NCBI GenBank assembly: GCA_032433595.1 | Contig: JASWJB010000107.1 | Span: forward strand, 58,635-122,634 | Direction: 5' to 3' | DNA length: 64,000 nucleotides | From: Conoideocrella luteorostrata | Taxonomy: Eukaryota > Ascomycota > Sordariomycetes > Hypocreales > Clavicipitaceae | Shown: positions 1 to 11,373 of the stretch, one piece after another | How the letters are laid out: each line of letters starts with the position of its first letter | How positions within the stretch are numbered: the first letter of the stretch is position 1 | Position numbers and translations under genes: made by a program | The notes under the pieces: generated by a model | What the model was told of the DNA's origin: nothing | What the model saw: only the letters and a program-made list of their open reading frames with translations | The model's database searches: none

Positions 1-1310
1 CGGTCGACATGGGCTAACAGCGAGATGGGATGGGTGCCACAGAGCATACTGATTGACTGATTGAATACAGATCTGCCGGATGCTGGCAACCCTGATGAGC
101 CATATCAAGTGACTCGAGACTGCATCGGCAGCAGAGCACGATTATCATCAGATTGCACTTAAAGTCTGCCTTAAATAGCTACCATACTCGGCGTATAAAG
201 ACAGCTGACTCTTACTTGTAATCATCTCTGACCATCATGGTGATGGTGCTCACGGCGACGATGATGATGATGGGCAATAAGGTTACTTTTAGACTTTGCG
301 GGTGGGCAGCGGTGAAGTAGCAACGCTGCAATGTGGCAGCAATGAATGGCACCCAATCTTACGCCAAGGCCCTGGAGCCGGATGGTCCAGCACCCGGGAA
401 GGCGTGATGTGTACTGTAAGAGTGTACTAGCTTCATCGGTGGCCCTACAGTGGCACGTTAACGTGGAAGATACCTCAAGGTGTGCGACAACTATGCCTCC
501 CGCCGTAGGCAAGCGGGGGACAGTTTAACTGAGCCATCGAAGTGAAATTAACTCCGCAAGAGATAATGCCTCAGCGACCAAAAACAAGATAATTTAAAAA
601 TTAAAAAATTAAAAAAAAAAACCATAGTTATTATATAGCTTAGTTAGCTATTTAGGTAATAGATTTTATTAATAATAAGCTTTAATTATATCTATAGTGG
701 GCGTTCGAATTGAAAGGGTCAATTAGACAATGTGGACGAAATGGCTCAGTTAAACTGTCCCCCGCATGCCAATGTTACGAAAGTCAGTTTGGGGAAAGGC
801 AAGCAGTGGAAGGAAGACCTGGCATCCTGGCTGCAGGCCCCGACCGCAGGACACAGGTCCACGTGGCTGGTGATGAAGACGCGGAGAAGACCCCTGCCTT
901 GGACGTTCCAAGAGACCCTTTTTGCCTTTTCATTTTGACGCAACCTGTTCGGGTAGGTTTGCTATCCTCCTCCGTTGCAGAAACGAGCCACCAACACACA
1001 AGTGACTTTCTGAACCCTTCAATCTTCCATCATCAGTCACTGTCAGCCGGTGTCAGCCTGTGCCAATCTGTGTCAATCCGTGCCGGTCGCACCCGGCAAA
1101 TGCTGAGGAAGGGCGCACGATGGATACCATGCCTCGCGCCAATAGGAGTGAGCACAGCCCCATGGGGCAGCTCGGCAATTGCGGCCCGTCTCAAACCTTC
1201 CCAACCGCTTTTGCCGAGCGCCGTATATGGGAATAGTTACTTTCAAACCCAACATCCCTTGTTTGCTACTCCATGCATTTTCCAGTAAAAACACAGTTGC
1301 GGCTAAAATC
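1..1310. other. Intergenic, left edge to serine dehydratase
   Basis: No gene recognised. Several open frames of 60-190 codons exist on both strands, but they overlap one another and have no recognisable domain. The His-rich frame at 222-512 merely reads a GAT/ATG-rich stretch. An AT-rich island lies at about 585-700 (listed separately). The last ~100 bp before 1311 should hold the promoter of the downstream gene; I see no clear TATA box. Confidence 0.5.
585..700. repeat. AT-rich low-complexity island
   Basis: About 115 bp made almost wholly of A and T, starting with A-runs and continuing with TTAG/TAAT-type words, set sharply between sequence of ordinary composition. Such islands in ascomycetes are often remnants of transposons mutated by RIP (C to T at CpA). 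No terminal repeat or open frame is left to name an element, so the origin is inference. Confidence 0.45.
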
Positions 1311-2519
1311 ATGACTGTGAAAGCCGCCGCGCCCGCCGCCAAGATCCCGTGGATTGAAACGCCGCTGATCAAATCCGCCTCTCTCAGCAACGCTGCAGGC
1401 TGGTAAGCTATCCTTCCATTGAACATCACAGACACTGGCACATCCGCTTACAATGGCTTCCAATCACCTAGCAACATATTCCTGAAGCTTGAGAACCTCC
1501 AGCCCTCAGGATCATTTAAATCTCGCGGCATTGGCAGCTACCTCGTGTCCAAACTAGTCACTGTCCAGGCCCTTCCCAACTCTGCCGCTCCCAGAGGCGA
1601 TCCTAAGCGTGCTCACTTTTACTGCTCGTCCGGCGGAAACGCGGGCTTAGCTTGCGTCCATGGGGCGGTGACGCTTGGGTGCGAGGCCACGATTGTCGTG
1701 CCGCTCTCGACGACGGCGTACATGATTGGAAAGCTACGCCAAGCTGGTGCTATGGATGTGATTCAACATGGTGCCTCATGGCAGGAAGCCGACAACTATC
1801 TCACCTCGACCGTCATGGCTGATGCCCGAGCAAGGGGCGAAGAAGCCATCTATGTGCCGCCCTTTGATGCGCAGGAAATCTGGGACGGGAATGCCGGCAT
1901 TACTCATGAGATTGTGCGGCAATTACCGCATGCTGCGAACCATTACCCCATCAATCAGCCCGTCGCTTCAAGCGCAACTTCCAACAGCTACAATGGGAGC
2001 GTACCTCATGGTGATGTCGATGCCATCGTGTGCAGTGTTGGTGGCGGCGGATTATTCTCCGGCATTATGCAGGGTGTAGACGATTTGCATATGAACCACA
2101 CAAGAGTCATCGCGGTTGAAACTGAAGGCGCTGATGCTTTATCACAGGCCGTCGCAAAAAACGAGCGAATCATATTGCCAGCCATCACAAGTCTCGCAAC
2201 AAGTCTAGGCGCACGGCAGGTATGCAAGAGAGCATTCGAGTATGGCTTGAGAGACACAGTCACCAATGTCGTCTTATCCGACTCAGAAGCCATTAGAGCG
2301 TGCAAAAGGTTTTTGGACGAGGAGCGACTTCTAGTAGAGTTGGCTTGTGGCGTTTGTCCGGCGATTTGCTATAGTGGTCAGCTTCCGAGGCTTGTGCCGG
2401 GATTCAATGAAAATAGTGTCGTTGTTCTGGTGATTTGTGGTGGGAGCAATATGACCTTTGATATCATGGACAAGTATGTCGCGGATGAAGCAGCAAAGGA
2501 AACGTCACAGAGGCTATGA
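1311..2519 (+). CDS. L-serine/threonine dehydratase (PLP-dependent)
   Basis: Catabolic serine dehydratase: deaminates L-serine (and usually threonine) to pyruvate (2-oxobutyrate) plus ammonia in the cytosol. Exons 1311-1402 and 1472-2519 (69-nt intron, GTAAGC..CTAG) give 379 aa. The join restores the conserved run NAAGC-NIFLKLENLQPSG; without splicing exon 1 stops at once. The PLP lysine is K47 in SGSFKSRG; the phosphate-binding glycine loop SVGGGGLFSG lies mid-protein and CGGSN near the C-terminus. These are hallmarks of fold-type II PLP enzymes of the SDH/threonine dehydratase group. There is no ACT regulatory domain, so this is the catabolic type rather than biosynthetic threonine deaminase. 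The start is the first ATG of exon 1. The next gene converges from the other strand 281 bp downstream. Substrate preference cannot be read from sequence. Confidence 0.93.
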
Positions 2520-2800
2520 CGTGAAACATCATACTTAGATCGCTATAGAGTTAGATGAGCGGCCGTGGGAGGCTGCGAGCCCCACGAATGGATACACCGA
2601 GCAGTGTATTCGCTTATTTAAAAAAAAAACAATACAGATAGAAGATCAAGACTAGCCTACGTCGCTACGTCTCACTATGTCCTTCCCATCTCTTCCTCAA
2701 CTTGTGCCCTTGGCTTCCGTCTCTTCCTTGATTTGCAGGCCGTGTTTTGCTATTTAGCAGTGTACATAGGGTAGTGTTTTCGGATTTGGGCTAGATTACT

Positions 2801-5234
2801 CTATCTATATCTCTCCCCGTCCAGTGGCTTTGCTATCTCATTGTTAGGCGCAGTCGTAAATGCGCATCTTCCAATACCCTCGGACCTTTCGACCACCCCC
2901 CACTGGACTGGCATCAAGTATCCATGAGTGCGGTCTTCCTCTGGTACATGACATGCAGCACTAATAGCTCTACTGTTTGTTGCTACCATTCTCATCGTGC
3001 CGTCATATCTCCTAAGACCTATTGCCACAAGAGCCGCCACAAGGATCGCGCCAACAATCATCGCTACAGTGACCAAGTCAGAGGGAGGGAGCTTGACAAC
3101 CAGCAAAGATGGAAAGCTCACCAGTGATGATAGCAATAGGACTGTACGCACAGGTCGAGAATGAGGCTTTTCTATCCACAGTACCATTTGCAAACAGGGC
3201 AGTAATTCTGGCCAGAAAGAGGCTCTGGCTCAAGAGAAAGTGCATGATACCCGATGTGGCATACAAGGGTAGTCCATACCTCAAAGGCATTGAAATGAAA
3301 TAACTCGACCTCTGAATCCCCATGGGCTCGGATACCCGCAACGGCTTCCGCTTCGCCGCCTTGTAACAGTGGCTGAACTCGCGCTGAACCAAGAATGTGC
3401 TCAACATGGCATTGTACAATACGTATACTAGGGAGAGAAAAAGCTGGGGAAGGTTGGCGATGAGGACATTGGATATGAGTCCTGTCGGGTCGTCCCGTGG
3501 AAGCCCCATGACGAGGTACGTGTACGGTGTGGGCGCGCCGAATCCGAGCCCTGCGAGACCAGGCATGGAGGTGGGAAGCTTGCGATGGCGGAGGCTTTTG
3601 ATTGAAGCTGCCAGCAATGCTGCGGTGGAAAGAAGAACAAAACAGCACCTGCTGAGTCGTTAGGATCGATTTCTATCGCAAGCCCGTCCGTGATACTCAC
3701 ACTGCAATCAGTACGACCCATCTTGTCATGCTTGCAGCTTGCATCCAAAATTTTGGCTCGTTGCGAAATAATCTCGGCTCAGTTGATGGCTTTGGAGTCC
3801 TCGACCTCCAGGAACATAACGATGGCTTCGTTCTTAAAAAGTCATCTTTGGTCGCGAGACACATGTTCCGGGTGGTAGGATCCGGCACTTTCATAAATGA
3901 TGCAATGGCATCGCCAAGAGTGTACAATATCTCGAGGGACTCTGGTTTGTTGCTATTGGCCGATTTATTGCTATTTGTCTCCCTTCTCCTTGCAAACCAG
4001 GCCCAGAGCATGATTAGCAGCTTCGCAAGATTCATTAGGCATACTGTGATTAGAATATGAGGAGAATACTCAAAACGGCATGTCAGCTCAATGCTGCTAG
4101 GATCTTGCACGAGGCAACTAGAAACCTCGTAACGTGGCGGCCCAAGATACCAATGTGTGACTTGTTGAGATAGCCGCAACTGGGCCACGTACTCTCGTGT
4201 GCTATTACCCAGTGCCCACATGTTCTTACCCCAGTCATCCCACCGTGGAACGACGTAGACATACATTAGAAGGCTGTCGTCGGATGGGCTTTGCACGGTC
4301 CTGTTCCGGACCAGAATGAGGGCATTTCCCTGTGGCTTCCAGTAGTCGTCGTATAGCTCAAAACATGAAGAAATGTTCATCTGTTTGTACGTGTGACAAT
4401 CTCGCTGCAAGTCTGTGAAGACGCTCGCGTAATCGATATGGTCGGGATTGACTCGGTACTCATCCCACCCTGGATCCCCAGCTCGATTGTTCATCGCCGT
4501 GGTCAGGTTGAAGGGGCTTCCGCTGACAAAGGAGTCCTTAACCACTGCTACGGCATAGTTATTGGAAGAGAGAGACTGGAATACTGCTGAGTTATACCTT
4601 GGATCGCTGTAAGTGTGTCACTCAAGCCGACGGATGGAACCATGGGATCGACTCACAACAGGTGGATTGGAACCGAGCTTGCCGCCAGGAGAAGCCAAAT
4701 TAGGACTCTTCTCCATCCAATATACCATAGATTTCGCAAACTTGGTATGCCAATATCCAGCCACCGTCCCTGTGCGTGTGCTTTGTTGATGTTTTCCCTG
4801 GTTGGCGAAGCCTGTAACTGCATGCAATAGTTGCTGGCACTGAGCATTGCCGTCCCGAGAAGATTGATGACGAGATGAGTCCAGAGGGACAGCCTCTTGA
4901 CAGTGTCACAATCGCCCTTGTATACCAGCCCAACGCCATCCTGGCTACCATATTTTACAATGGCAAAGATTGAAGTGGTGACGTTTGTAACCAGAACAAG
5001 ACCGATCGCCAGTATCTGGGCCATCAGGGCACGAGACCGCCGGGATCTCCAGATGCGGAACGAATTCGTCTCGTCATGGTCGATTTGGGGAAACCACCAT
5101 GACAGGAATGATCTTTCGGCAAAGACTGCCGCTCGGAAGTCCCCATTGCGAGATGTGGCATCAGTTGAACTGGGCGTATCTGACTCGGCCGGAACCTGAG
5201 GGGAATCGATGGATATTCGAGCCGGATCAGCCAT
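2801..5234 (-). CDS. DUF6536 multi-pass membrane protein
   Basis: Fungal-specific integral membrane protein of unknown function. Four exons on the minus strand: 5234-4657, 4606-3701, 3648-3122 and 3063-2801, with introns of 50, 52 and 58 nt; total 757 aa. The DUF6536 signature is in exon 1: a transmembrane segment, a GDC motif, then ASNYCMQ and a WLDIGIPSLRNL-like stretch before a further helix. Exon 2 carries a long extracytoplasmic region. The exon 2/3 join creates a hydrophobic helix (RWVVLIAVCCFVLLSTAALL), which decided between two possible acceptors. The C-terminal part has LIANLPQ and KRKPLRV motifs and ends with the conserved AACHVPEED..PVQWGVV tail. I chose ATG 5234; the frame upstream begins only with GTG. 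Roughly seven membrane segments are predicted by eye. Role unknown. Confidence 0.9.
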
Positions 5235-7409
5235 GCCGATAATATGGATGCGCACTTCGTCGTCTGTAGGCCGAGATCAAGGGTACGCAACAAAATGGTA
5301 CCGATTTCGCGCGAGGCCAAAATAAAGTTGCACCTCTGACTACCTCTCGCTTGTCTTGGAGAAACGGAACAGGCAGTCACAGGTCCGCAGACGGCTATGG
5401 GCCAAGTACAGCCTGATGGACTCTCCGGCAAGGGGTGTACCCATCTTAGCTATTACTCCGTCACATATCAACGGTGTTTGCCGTTTTTATTGACGACTGG
5501 AGTTTGGGATACATGAATGCCTCGAAGCTTAGCGATTGTATTGGGCTTTGATAATGCGCCACGAAGCACATCCCCCGGTCATGCGTCGGATGTGAGACCA
5601 CCACCTCGCCGGCAGAAAAGTAGTAAAGACCAAGATCAGAGCCAATCAGGCAATTCTATAACGAAAATAGCAAGATATTTTCAGACACTTGATTTGCAGG
5701 TAAACCGGGTTGTGGATATGCGAAGTTGTGACCCCAGCCTATCTACGGAAGTATTCGTCGGTCTAATAATAGATGCAGGCTGAGGGCCAGCGCCTCTCAA
5801 GAGAGGTGGCACTGGGCTAAGAAGCTGCAGCAGAGGGCAGATAGTTTTCAGCGCCCGAGTGATTGTGGTGCAACATGTCGGCGGCGTGTTCGTGATTGCT
5901 GCCGGTCAGGGCCAGTCAAATGATCAGCCTCGAAGCTGGGTGATTTGATATATGCGCCACCGTCAGCCCTGATATCCGCCAATACCAATAACATTCAACG
6001 ACCTGACGGGGCCGGACGCTTTTTTTGTAAACCCGACATAGCGGTCCACCGCATTGTGATAGTGACTGGCTTGATTTCCTGCAGGTGACATTGGCTTGGC
6101 TTGGCCGCTTACAATGAATGGTGACTAAACGCATTAAGTCCACCAAACTGCGCCGTCGTTCTGGGTCGCGGCATGATAAGACGATGTCGGCGCCGGAGGC
6201 TGTGATTATTGCCCTGCTTGGGGTACAAATGGGAGCAAGGAATGCCTCGCCTCTTCGTATTGCCCGTATCTTTTTGTCTTCACGAATGGATTGTAGCTTG
6301 GACATTCATCAGTTTCTTGCCCAGCTTGGGCCCCGGAACGCCACCAGCGTCTCGCCTGTGCCACTGAGCGGAACGGGACGGCCCTTCATCAGAGCCAAAG
6401 ACCACAGTGGCCTGTCCAAGTGGCCAATCAAAGTCCGTATCGCACGTAGTCACGATGCTGAACGAACCCCCCCACGGGAAACCCTCTTCTACCGACACCT
6501 TCCGGAAGGTGACCAGCTTCCAGCGTGGCTGCTGATGTGGTTTCGGGCCCAAGGCGAACATCCATTATATCTCCAGACACCTAGTACGAAGCCATGCAAT
6601 AGAGTGTACAAGGACTCTCAGGACTCTGTCCAAGCTTCAAATCCGCCTACCGTACGAAGTAAGAGAGCCATTGTCACGGACGGAGCGAAACAATATCCCC
6701 AGACTATCGTCATAAGCTCCACCAGCCTGTTCAACTGTTCATGTCGATTGTCGATTACCGAAGTCGCATGCTGGCTCTTAGAGAAAACCGTTTCTTTAGA
6801 GCGACCAAATCTTGTTTCACATGCGTCACGAACTAGGCGTAGTGTTTTGTGCAGCCAATCTTTCGCAATTTGATACCGTGACACCGGTACCCCTATCTAC
6901 TACCCTACATGCTGGCACAATGTGGCGGCGGCCCTACTTGAACGCGTACTGCAGCAAACTATAATGCTTAATGCCGATGGATTAGAGCGACAGCCTGCAC
7001 AACTGAAGATGACGTATATTGAAGGGATCGACCTATGCGATGCCGCTGGCGTATTTACTTTTGGGTCGACGGAGTGGATACATGGGTACGCATTAAAGGT
7101 GGGACTCTAACCCAGCGCCTCCTAACTGCTCATGTAGCCATACTCTGAACCTCCTGTTTCCAAACTATGACTGAATGCATACGATCGCAAGCAGTACCTC
7201 ATCAGCGTCTTGTACTCCGACCTTCTAGCTCGTTTAAAAGTAATATTATTCCTGCTGAACATGGCAGACCAACTCGTGCTCTGCTCTTAGCCCAATTGAG
7301 CGCCGCGCCGAAGCAACGTGGGGGATCGTGGGGAGAGCTGCCCGAGTCGTAGTTTTGGTGTGTCCGGCCCCGCATATCCATCCGCTGATCAGTTGCGCAT
7401 CCTTATACA

Positions 7410-7425
7410 TACTCCGTACGGAGTA
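7410..7425. repeat. Perfect 16-bp palindrome TACTCCGTACGGAGTA
   Basis: Two copies of the dispersed 9-mer TACTCCGTA in opposite orientation overlap by two bases to make a perfect palindrome, about 650 bp before the alpha-amylase ATG. The same 9-mer occurs 14 more times in this window, singly or in tandem. Confidence 0.9.
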
Positions 7426-7812
7426 GTTACTAGTATATCTACCCCGTATTTATACTCGGCATGAATCACCGGGCTGTTCGCCAGATAAACCACCCAAACA
7501 ACCAGACTCCTGGCGAGAAGCCTTTTCCGTGGCAGCTTGGAGCACATCTCGCTAGCATCAACCCTGTACATGTGGCGCGAGTCGAAACATCCATCCAGCC
7601 AGAATACCAGGTAGAAACCAAACCGCGGCACGAATAGTAGCACGCCAAACGATCGCCCTAATCAAATGCAGCGCCACTCCGCTACGACTAGCCTCTAGTA
7701 TTGAACGATCCGACGATCCCGTGGGTTTTCTGCAATCCATCTCGGCCTTACTGTACCTGATAGGTTGCACCTGCTTCCAAGGCCTGTATTTATCCAGCGG
7801 CTGGGTGACATT

Positions 7813-7827
7813 GCCGGTCGGACCGGC
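7813..7827. promoter_or_regulatory. Inverted-repeat candidate Zn2Cys6 site upstream of amylase
   Basis: GCCGGTC-G-GACCGGC is a perfect 15-bp inverted repeat ending 248 bp before the amylase ATG. It contains CGG and CCG triplets in inverted order, as recognised by many Zn2Cys6 dimers. The core TCGGACC recurs in the transporter/alpha-glucosidase intergenic region. Binding is inferred, not shown. Confidence 0.4.
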
Positions 7828-8075
7828 AGCCATCTCACCTCCTGCTCGTGCAACATGTTTGATCTCGGCGTTTGATAGCGCGTGATGTTGTATTCGACTG
7901 GGGGACGGCTGAGCGACTCTCGTCGAAAATAAATACGGGCTTCTGCTTTTGACCTATCATGGCGGCAATATCTAGACACTTTGGTGAATTGCAATAATCG
8001 CCAACATTTCACCGAGTCGAAGCGAAGAGCAATATCAACACGAATGCCTCGTTCATCCATGCAACGGGGGACACG

Positions 8076-9589
8076 ATGAAACCTTCAGCAGCACTTCTGG
8101 CGCTCGTCGCGCATGCGTGCCGTGCCGCAGACGCAAATGCCTGGAAGTCTCGAAACATCTACTTCGCCTTGACGGACCGCATCGCCCGGAGCAGCAGTGA
8201 TAGCGGCGGCAGCGCATGCCGCAATCTAGGAGACTACTGCGGTGGCACGTTTCAGGGCCTGCAGGGAAAACTGGACTACATCAGGAACATGGGGTTCGAT
8301 GCTATTTGGATCACGCCCGTCGTGGCAAGTAAGTCTCGCTATGACACCGCGCAAAGATGAGATTGGCGCGTTCTGACTCGGGGGTTCATTCAACTGTCTA
8401 GATACCGAGGGCGGATATCATGGGTATTGGGCACAAGATTTATATGCTGTGAACTCGAAGTACGGATCTGCTGGGGATCTCAAGAATCTGGTGAACGCTG
8501 CTCATCAAAAGGTAGCACGATGCCCTTGTATCCAACGCATCCCGAACGTGCGGATCAGTCTACTGACAATCTGAGTTCAAGAACATGTACGTCATGGTCG
8601 ACGTTGTAGCGAACCACGTTGGCCCAGGGCCTGCAAGCGACAAACGCCCTGAGCCCCTCAACAAAGATAGTTCGTACCACTCGCCGTGCCAAATCGACTA
8701 CAACAACCAGACTAGTATCGAAAACTGTCGCATCGCCAACCTCCCCGATGTCAACACCCAAGACTCCAGTATCCGCTCCGTCTATCAAAACTGGGTCAAG
8801 TGGCTTGTACACGAATACAAGTTTGATGGTATACGCATCGACACCGTCAAGCACGTCGAGAAGGAGTTTTGGCCGGGCTTCACCTCCGCAGCCGGTGTGT
8901 ACAGCATCGGTGAGGTGCTGAGCAGGAACGCGACCTATGTCTCTGGCTATGCAGGCCCCATGGCGCTGCTCAACTATCCCATTTACTACCCCATGAACAA
9001 CTTCTATCAGCAAAAGGGCTCATCGCAAGACCTCGTGGATATGCACAACACGATCGGAACTGTGTTTCCGGATCCTGCTGCACTGGGCACGTTTTTGGAC
9101 AACCACGATAATGCACGGTTCCTGAACCAGAATAATGATGCTTCGCTGCTAAAGAATGCTCTGACGTATGTTATTCTGGCGAGGGGAGTGCCAATTGTCT
9201 ATTACGGTACCGAGCAGGGCTACGCGGGTGGTGATGATCCTGGTAATCGTGAGGATCTGTGGCGGAGCAGCTTCAACGCCAACAGTGACATCTATCAGTT
9301 TCTTGCCAAAGTATCTGGAGTGAGAAGGGCCGCTGGTGGATTGCCGGCCAACGATCATACACACTTGCTTGTGGAGGCTACCGGGTACGCGTGGGGCCGC
9401 GCAAACGGGAAAGTCATCGCACTTACGAGTAATATCGGGAAGGGAAAGTCACAGAAGTATTGCATTGAAACGAAAAGGGCTAGTGGATCATGGAAGGGGG
9501 CCTTTGATGGTAAAACGTACACGGCCAATGGCAATGGACAGCTGTGTGCGACTGTAGAGAATGGTGAGCCTCTGGTATTCGTCGGATAG
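8076..9589 (+). CDS. Secreted alpha-amylase, GH13 (Taka-amylase type)
   Basis: Endo-acting alpha-1,4-glucanase that cuts starch and glycogen to malto-oligosaccharides outside the cell. Exons 8076-8328, 8402-8511 and 8582-9589 (introns 73 and 70 nt) give 456 aa. A signal peptide covers about residues 1-18 (cleavage near CRA-ADA). GH13 landmarks in order: the [12 protein letters not shown] substrate loop, VDVVANHVG (region I), [10 protein letters not shown] with nucleophile D208, IGEV with acid/base E232, and FLDNHDNAR with transition-state stabiliser D297. Positions are nearly the same as in Aspergillus Taka-amylase A. A short all-beta C-terminal domain with one Cys pair follows; there is no starch-binding CBM20. 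It likely acts upstream of the transporter and alpha-glucosidase further along, and shares a promoter motif with them (7813-7827). Confidence 0.95.
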
Positions 9590-11373
9590 GCAGAACATTT
9601 ATTCCCATAATAGCTATTGAACCCCCCAAACCCCCAAAAAGGCCTATATGTACATAGTAGCGTATTGAGTGATCAGAGTGATTGTTGCATATAAGGTGGC
9701 GCTGTTGCCATGGACGGAAACTACGATGATTGGGTTGCTGTGATGCAGGGACCAGCGATCCGCCAGCGACTCTTCTCATGTCCATTCACAAGCTGATAAA
9801 GATTCACAAACTCGATGAAATTTACGTTGCACACTTTAATAAGCCAGTTGTCTGTCCTTGGTTTATGGGATAATTTGTTTTCGCTTAAGTTCTAGGCTGT
9901 GACTTGGATTGTTGTGGAGACAAGGCTTCGGCAGCTGCGAGACGTAAAGCCAGGAAGCACACTCAATTATATTACAGAACAGGTACGACAAGGAGCGACA
10001 TACATTTAGCGGCGCCTGCCAGGTTCCATGACGATGGCTTTTCTCACAATGAAATAGACCTGGTGGAAAAAATGGAATGTGAAAAGAAGAGCAGAAAGTG
10101 GCAGCAGATGTGCGCTGTGTCTTACTCTACCGGTCGCCGTGCCTGGAATGACATCAGAGTGTTCTGAGAGCAATGTGGAATGGAAATTAAGAGAGGTCTC
10201 ATCCGCCCCAGCCGCCAGACATGACATAACAAGGGGCATAGGGCTCATGTGCCTGTTTAATCGAGGGTAGTGTGCAGCAAACCCAAAAAAGAATTTCGTC
10301 TGGCTTCCTTTTCGACAGGATTTGCATTCTCAGCAGCCTGCGATAGCTGGTCGCCGCGCCAGTCTAGTCACTGCCGATGATACATCGGCCCCCGACAGAC
10401 CTTCCGCTTCTGTCGTTGCAGCAGCCGGTTACCCCCATTCGAATACGTGGCATTTTGCGAGTCGCAGGGATGTTACCAGAACATCAAATTCTGGCCAAAG
10501 TTCAAGATTAGAATTGGTCGCGTCGCGTCGCGTTGCGTTGCGTTGCGCAGTCTGGGGAATCGTTTGGTGGGACCTAAACGGGATGGAATCATCTAGCAAA
10601 CTCAAACCTTGCGTCATCAGTGAGTTAGTTATGTACCAACAGATTTCGCTCCACCACACTAAGCGGATATCCCGTCTCATAAATCAGACCATTTTCTTTA
10701 AGAAAATTAGCGTAGGAAAAGAACGGTATCGTTTGGGCTCAACATCGAGTTGCGCGTAAATTCCCGACTGAGGCGTTTGCGCGGTGGCGTTGAATACATG
10801 CGGACGCTATGCGCGTTAGGGCGCATGCACTGACTGCCATCAACCTGGATGATCTTGTACACCAGGGTTTGAAGCTGACGACGCCGGCAATTCTCGACTT
10901 GCAGGAAGCCCATTATTTCACAAACTTAGCACGGCTTTGTGGTCATCTGATGTTTGCTTCGCTAACTGACGGAGTTTCGTCTGCCGTACGAGGATGATGA
11001 GTCGCATAGCCGAATGTTGGCCACCGGCAATCATGCGGGTCCTAATCTGGCAGCTCGTTTTAATCCGACGTGGTGCTACTGTGTGGTGTTGAGGCCGAGC
11101 ATATTGTTCACTGGCGCCTTCCGCTTCCGAGTGTCGTCTGGCACTCGGTTTCGAATAACCAACCGGTGGCGCTGAGTCCCAACTTCCGAACAACTACTTC
11201 ACCGCCGTTAACTGCCGCCATTGCCCAACGAAAATACCTCCTGCTGCTTCCTTCTCCCCAGACTTAAACTCCTCACTCCCCCGGTCTTGACTGCACAAAC
11301 AGCCAGGGCATATATATCTGTTCAACCCTTAAATATTGTAGAACCTTGCCTTCGTCACCGTCACCCTGCAATC
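9590..11373. other. Intergenic between amylase and heavy-metal ATPase
   Basis: No gene recognised in 1.8 kb between two plus-strand genes. It contains a compound pentanucleotide repeat at 10517-10546 (listed). Open frames of 60-145 codons lie on both strands without domain content. The final ~150 bp is pyrimidine-rich, as expected for a fungal core promoter. Confidence 0.5.
10517..10546. repeat. Compound pentanucleotide repeat (GTCGC)3(GTTGC)3
   Basis: Three exact GTCGC units are followed directly by three exact GTTGC units, differing by a single C-to-T change at the same position. It lies in intergenic DNA. Confidence 0.85.

Larger units (their letters stand above)
5235..8075. other. Intergenic, divergent region before alpha-amylase
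   Basis: 2.8 kb between two divergently read genes. The longest open frame (6118-6873, +, 251 codons) is basic, resembles no family I know, and is shadowed by open frames on the opposite strand at 6280-6561 and 6618-6884; I do not call it. The region holds the 16-bp palindrome at 7410-7425 and a CGG/CCG inverted repeat at 7813-7827 (both listed separately). The amylase promoter must lie in its last few hundred bases. Confidence 0.5.

Noticed and set aside
222..512. 96-codon minus-strand frame ending in His-rich sequence
   Set aside because: The His run reads a GAT/ATG-type simple repeat; no start context, domain or splice support.
6118..6873. 251-codon plus-strand open frame
   Set aside because: No recognisable family, basic Ser/Arg-rich composition, and open frames on the opposite strand cover the same DNA; most likely chance in GC-moderate sequence.
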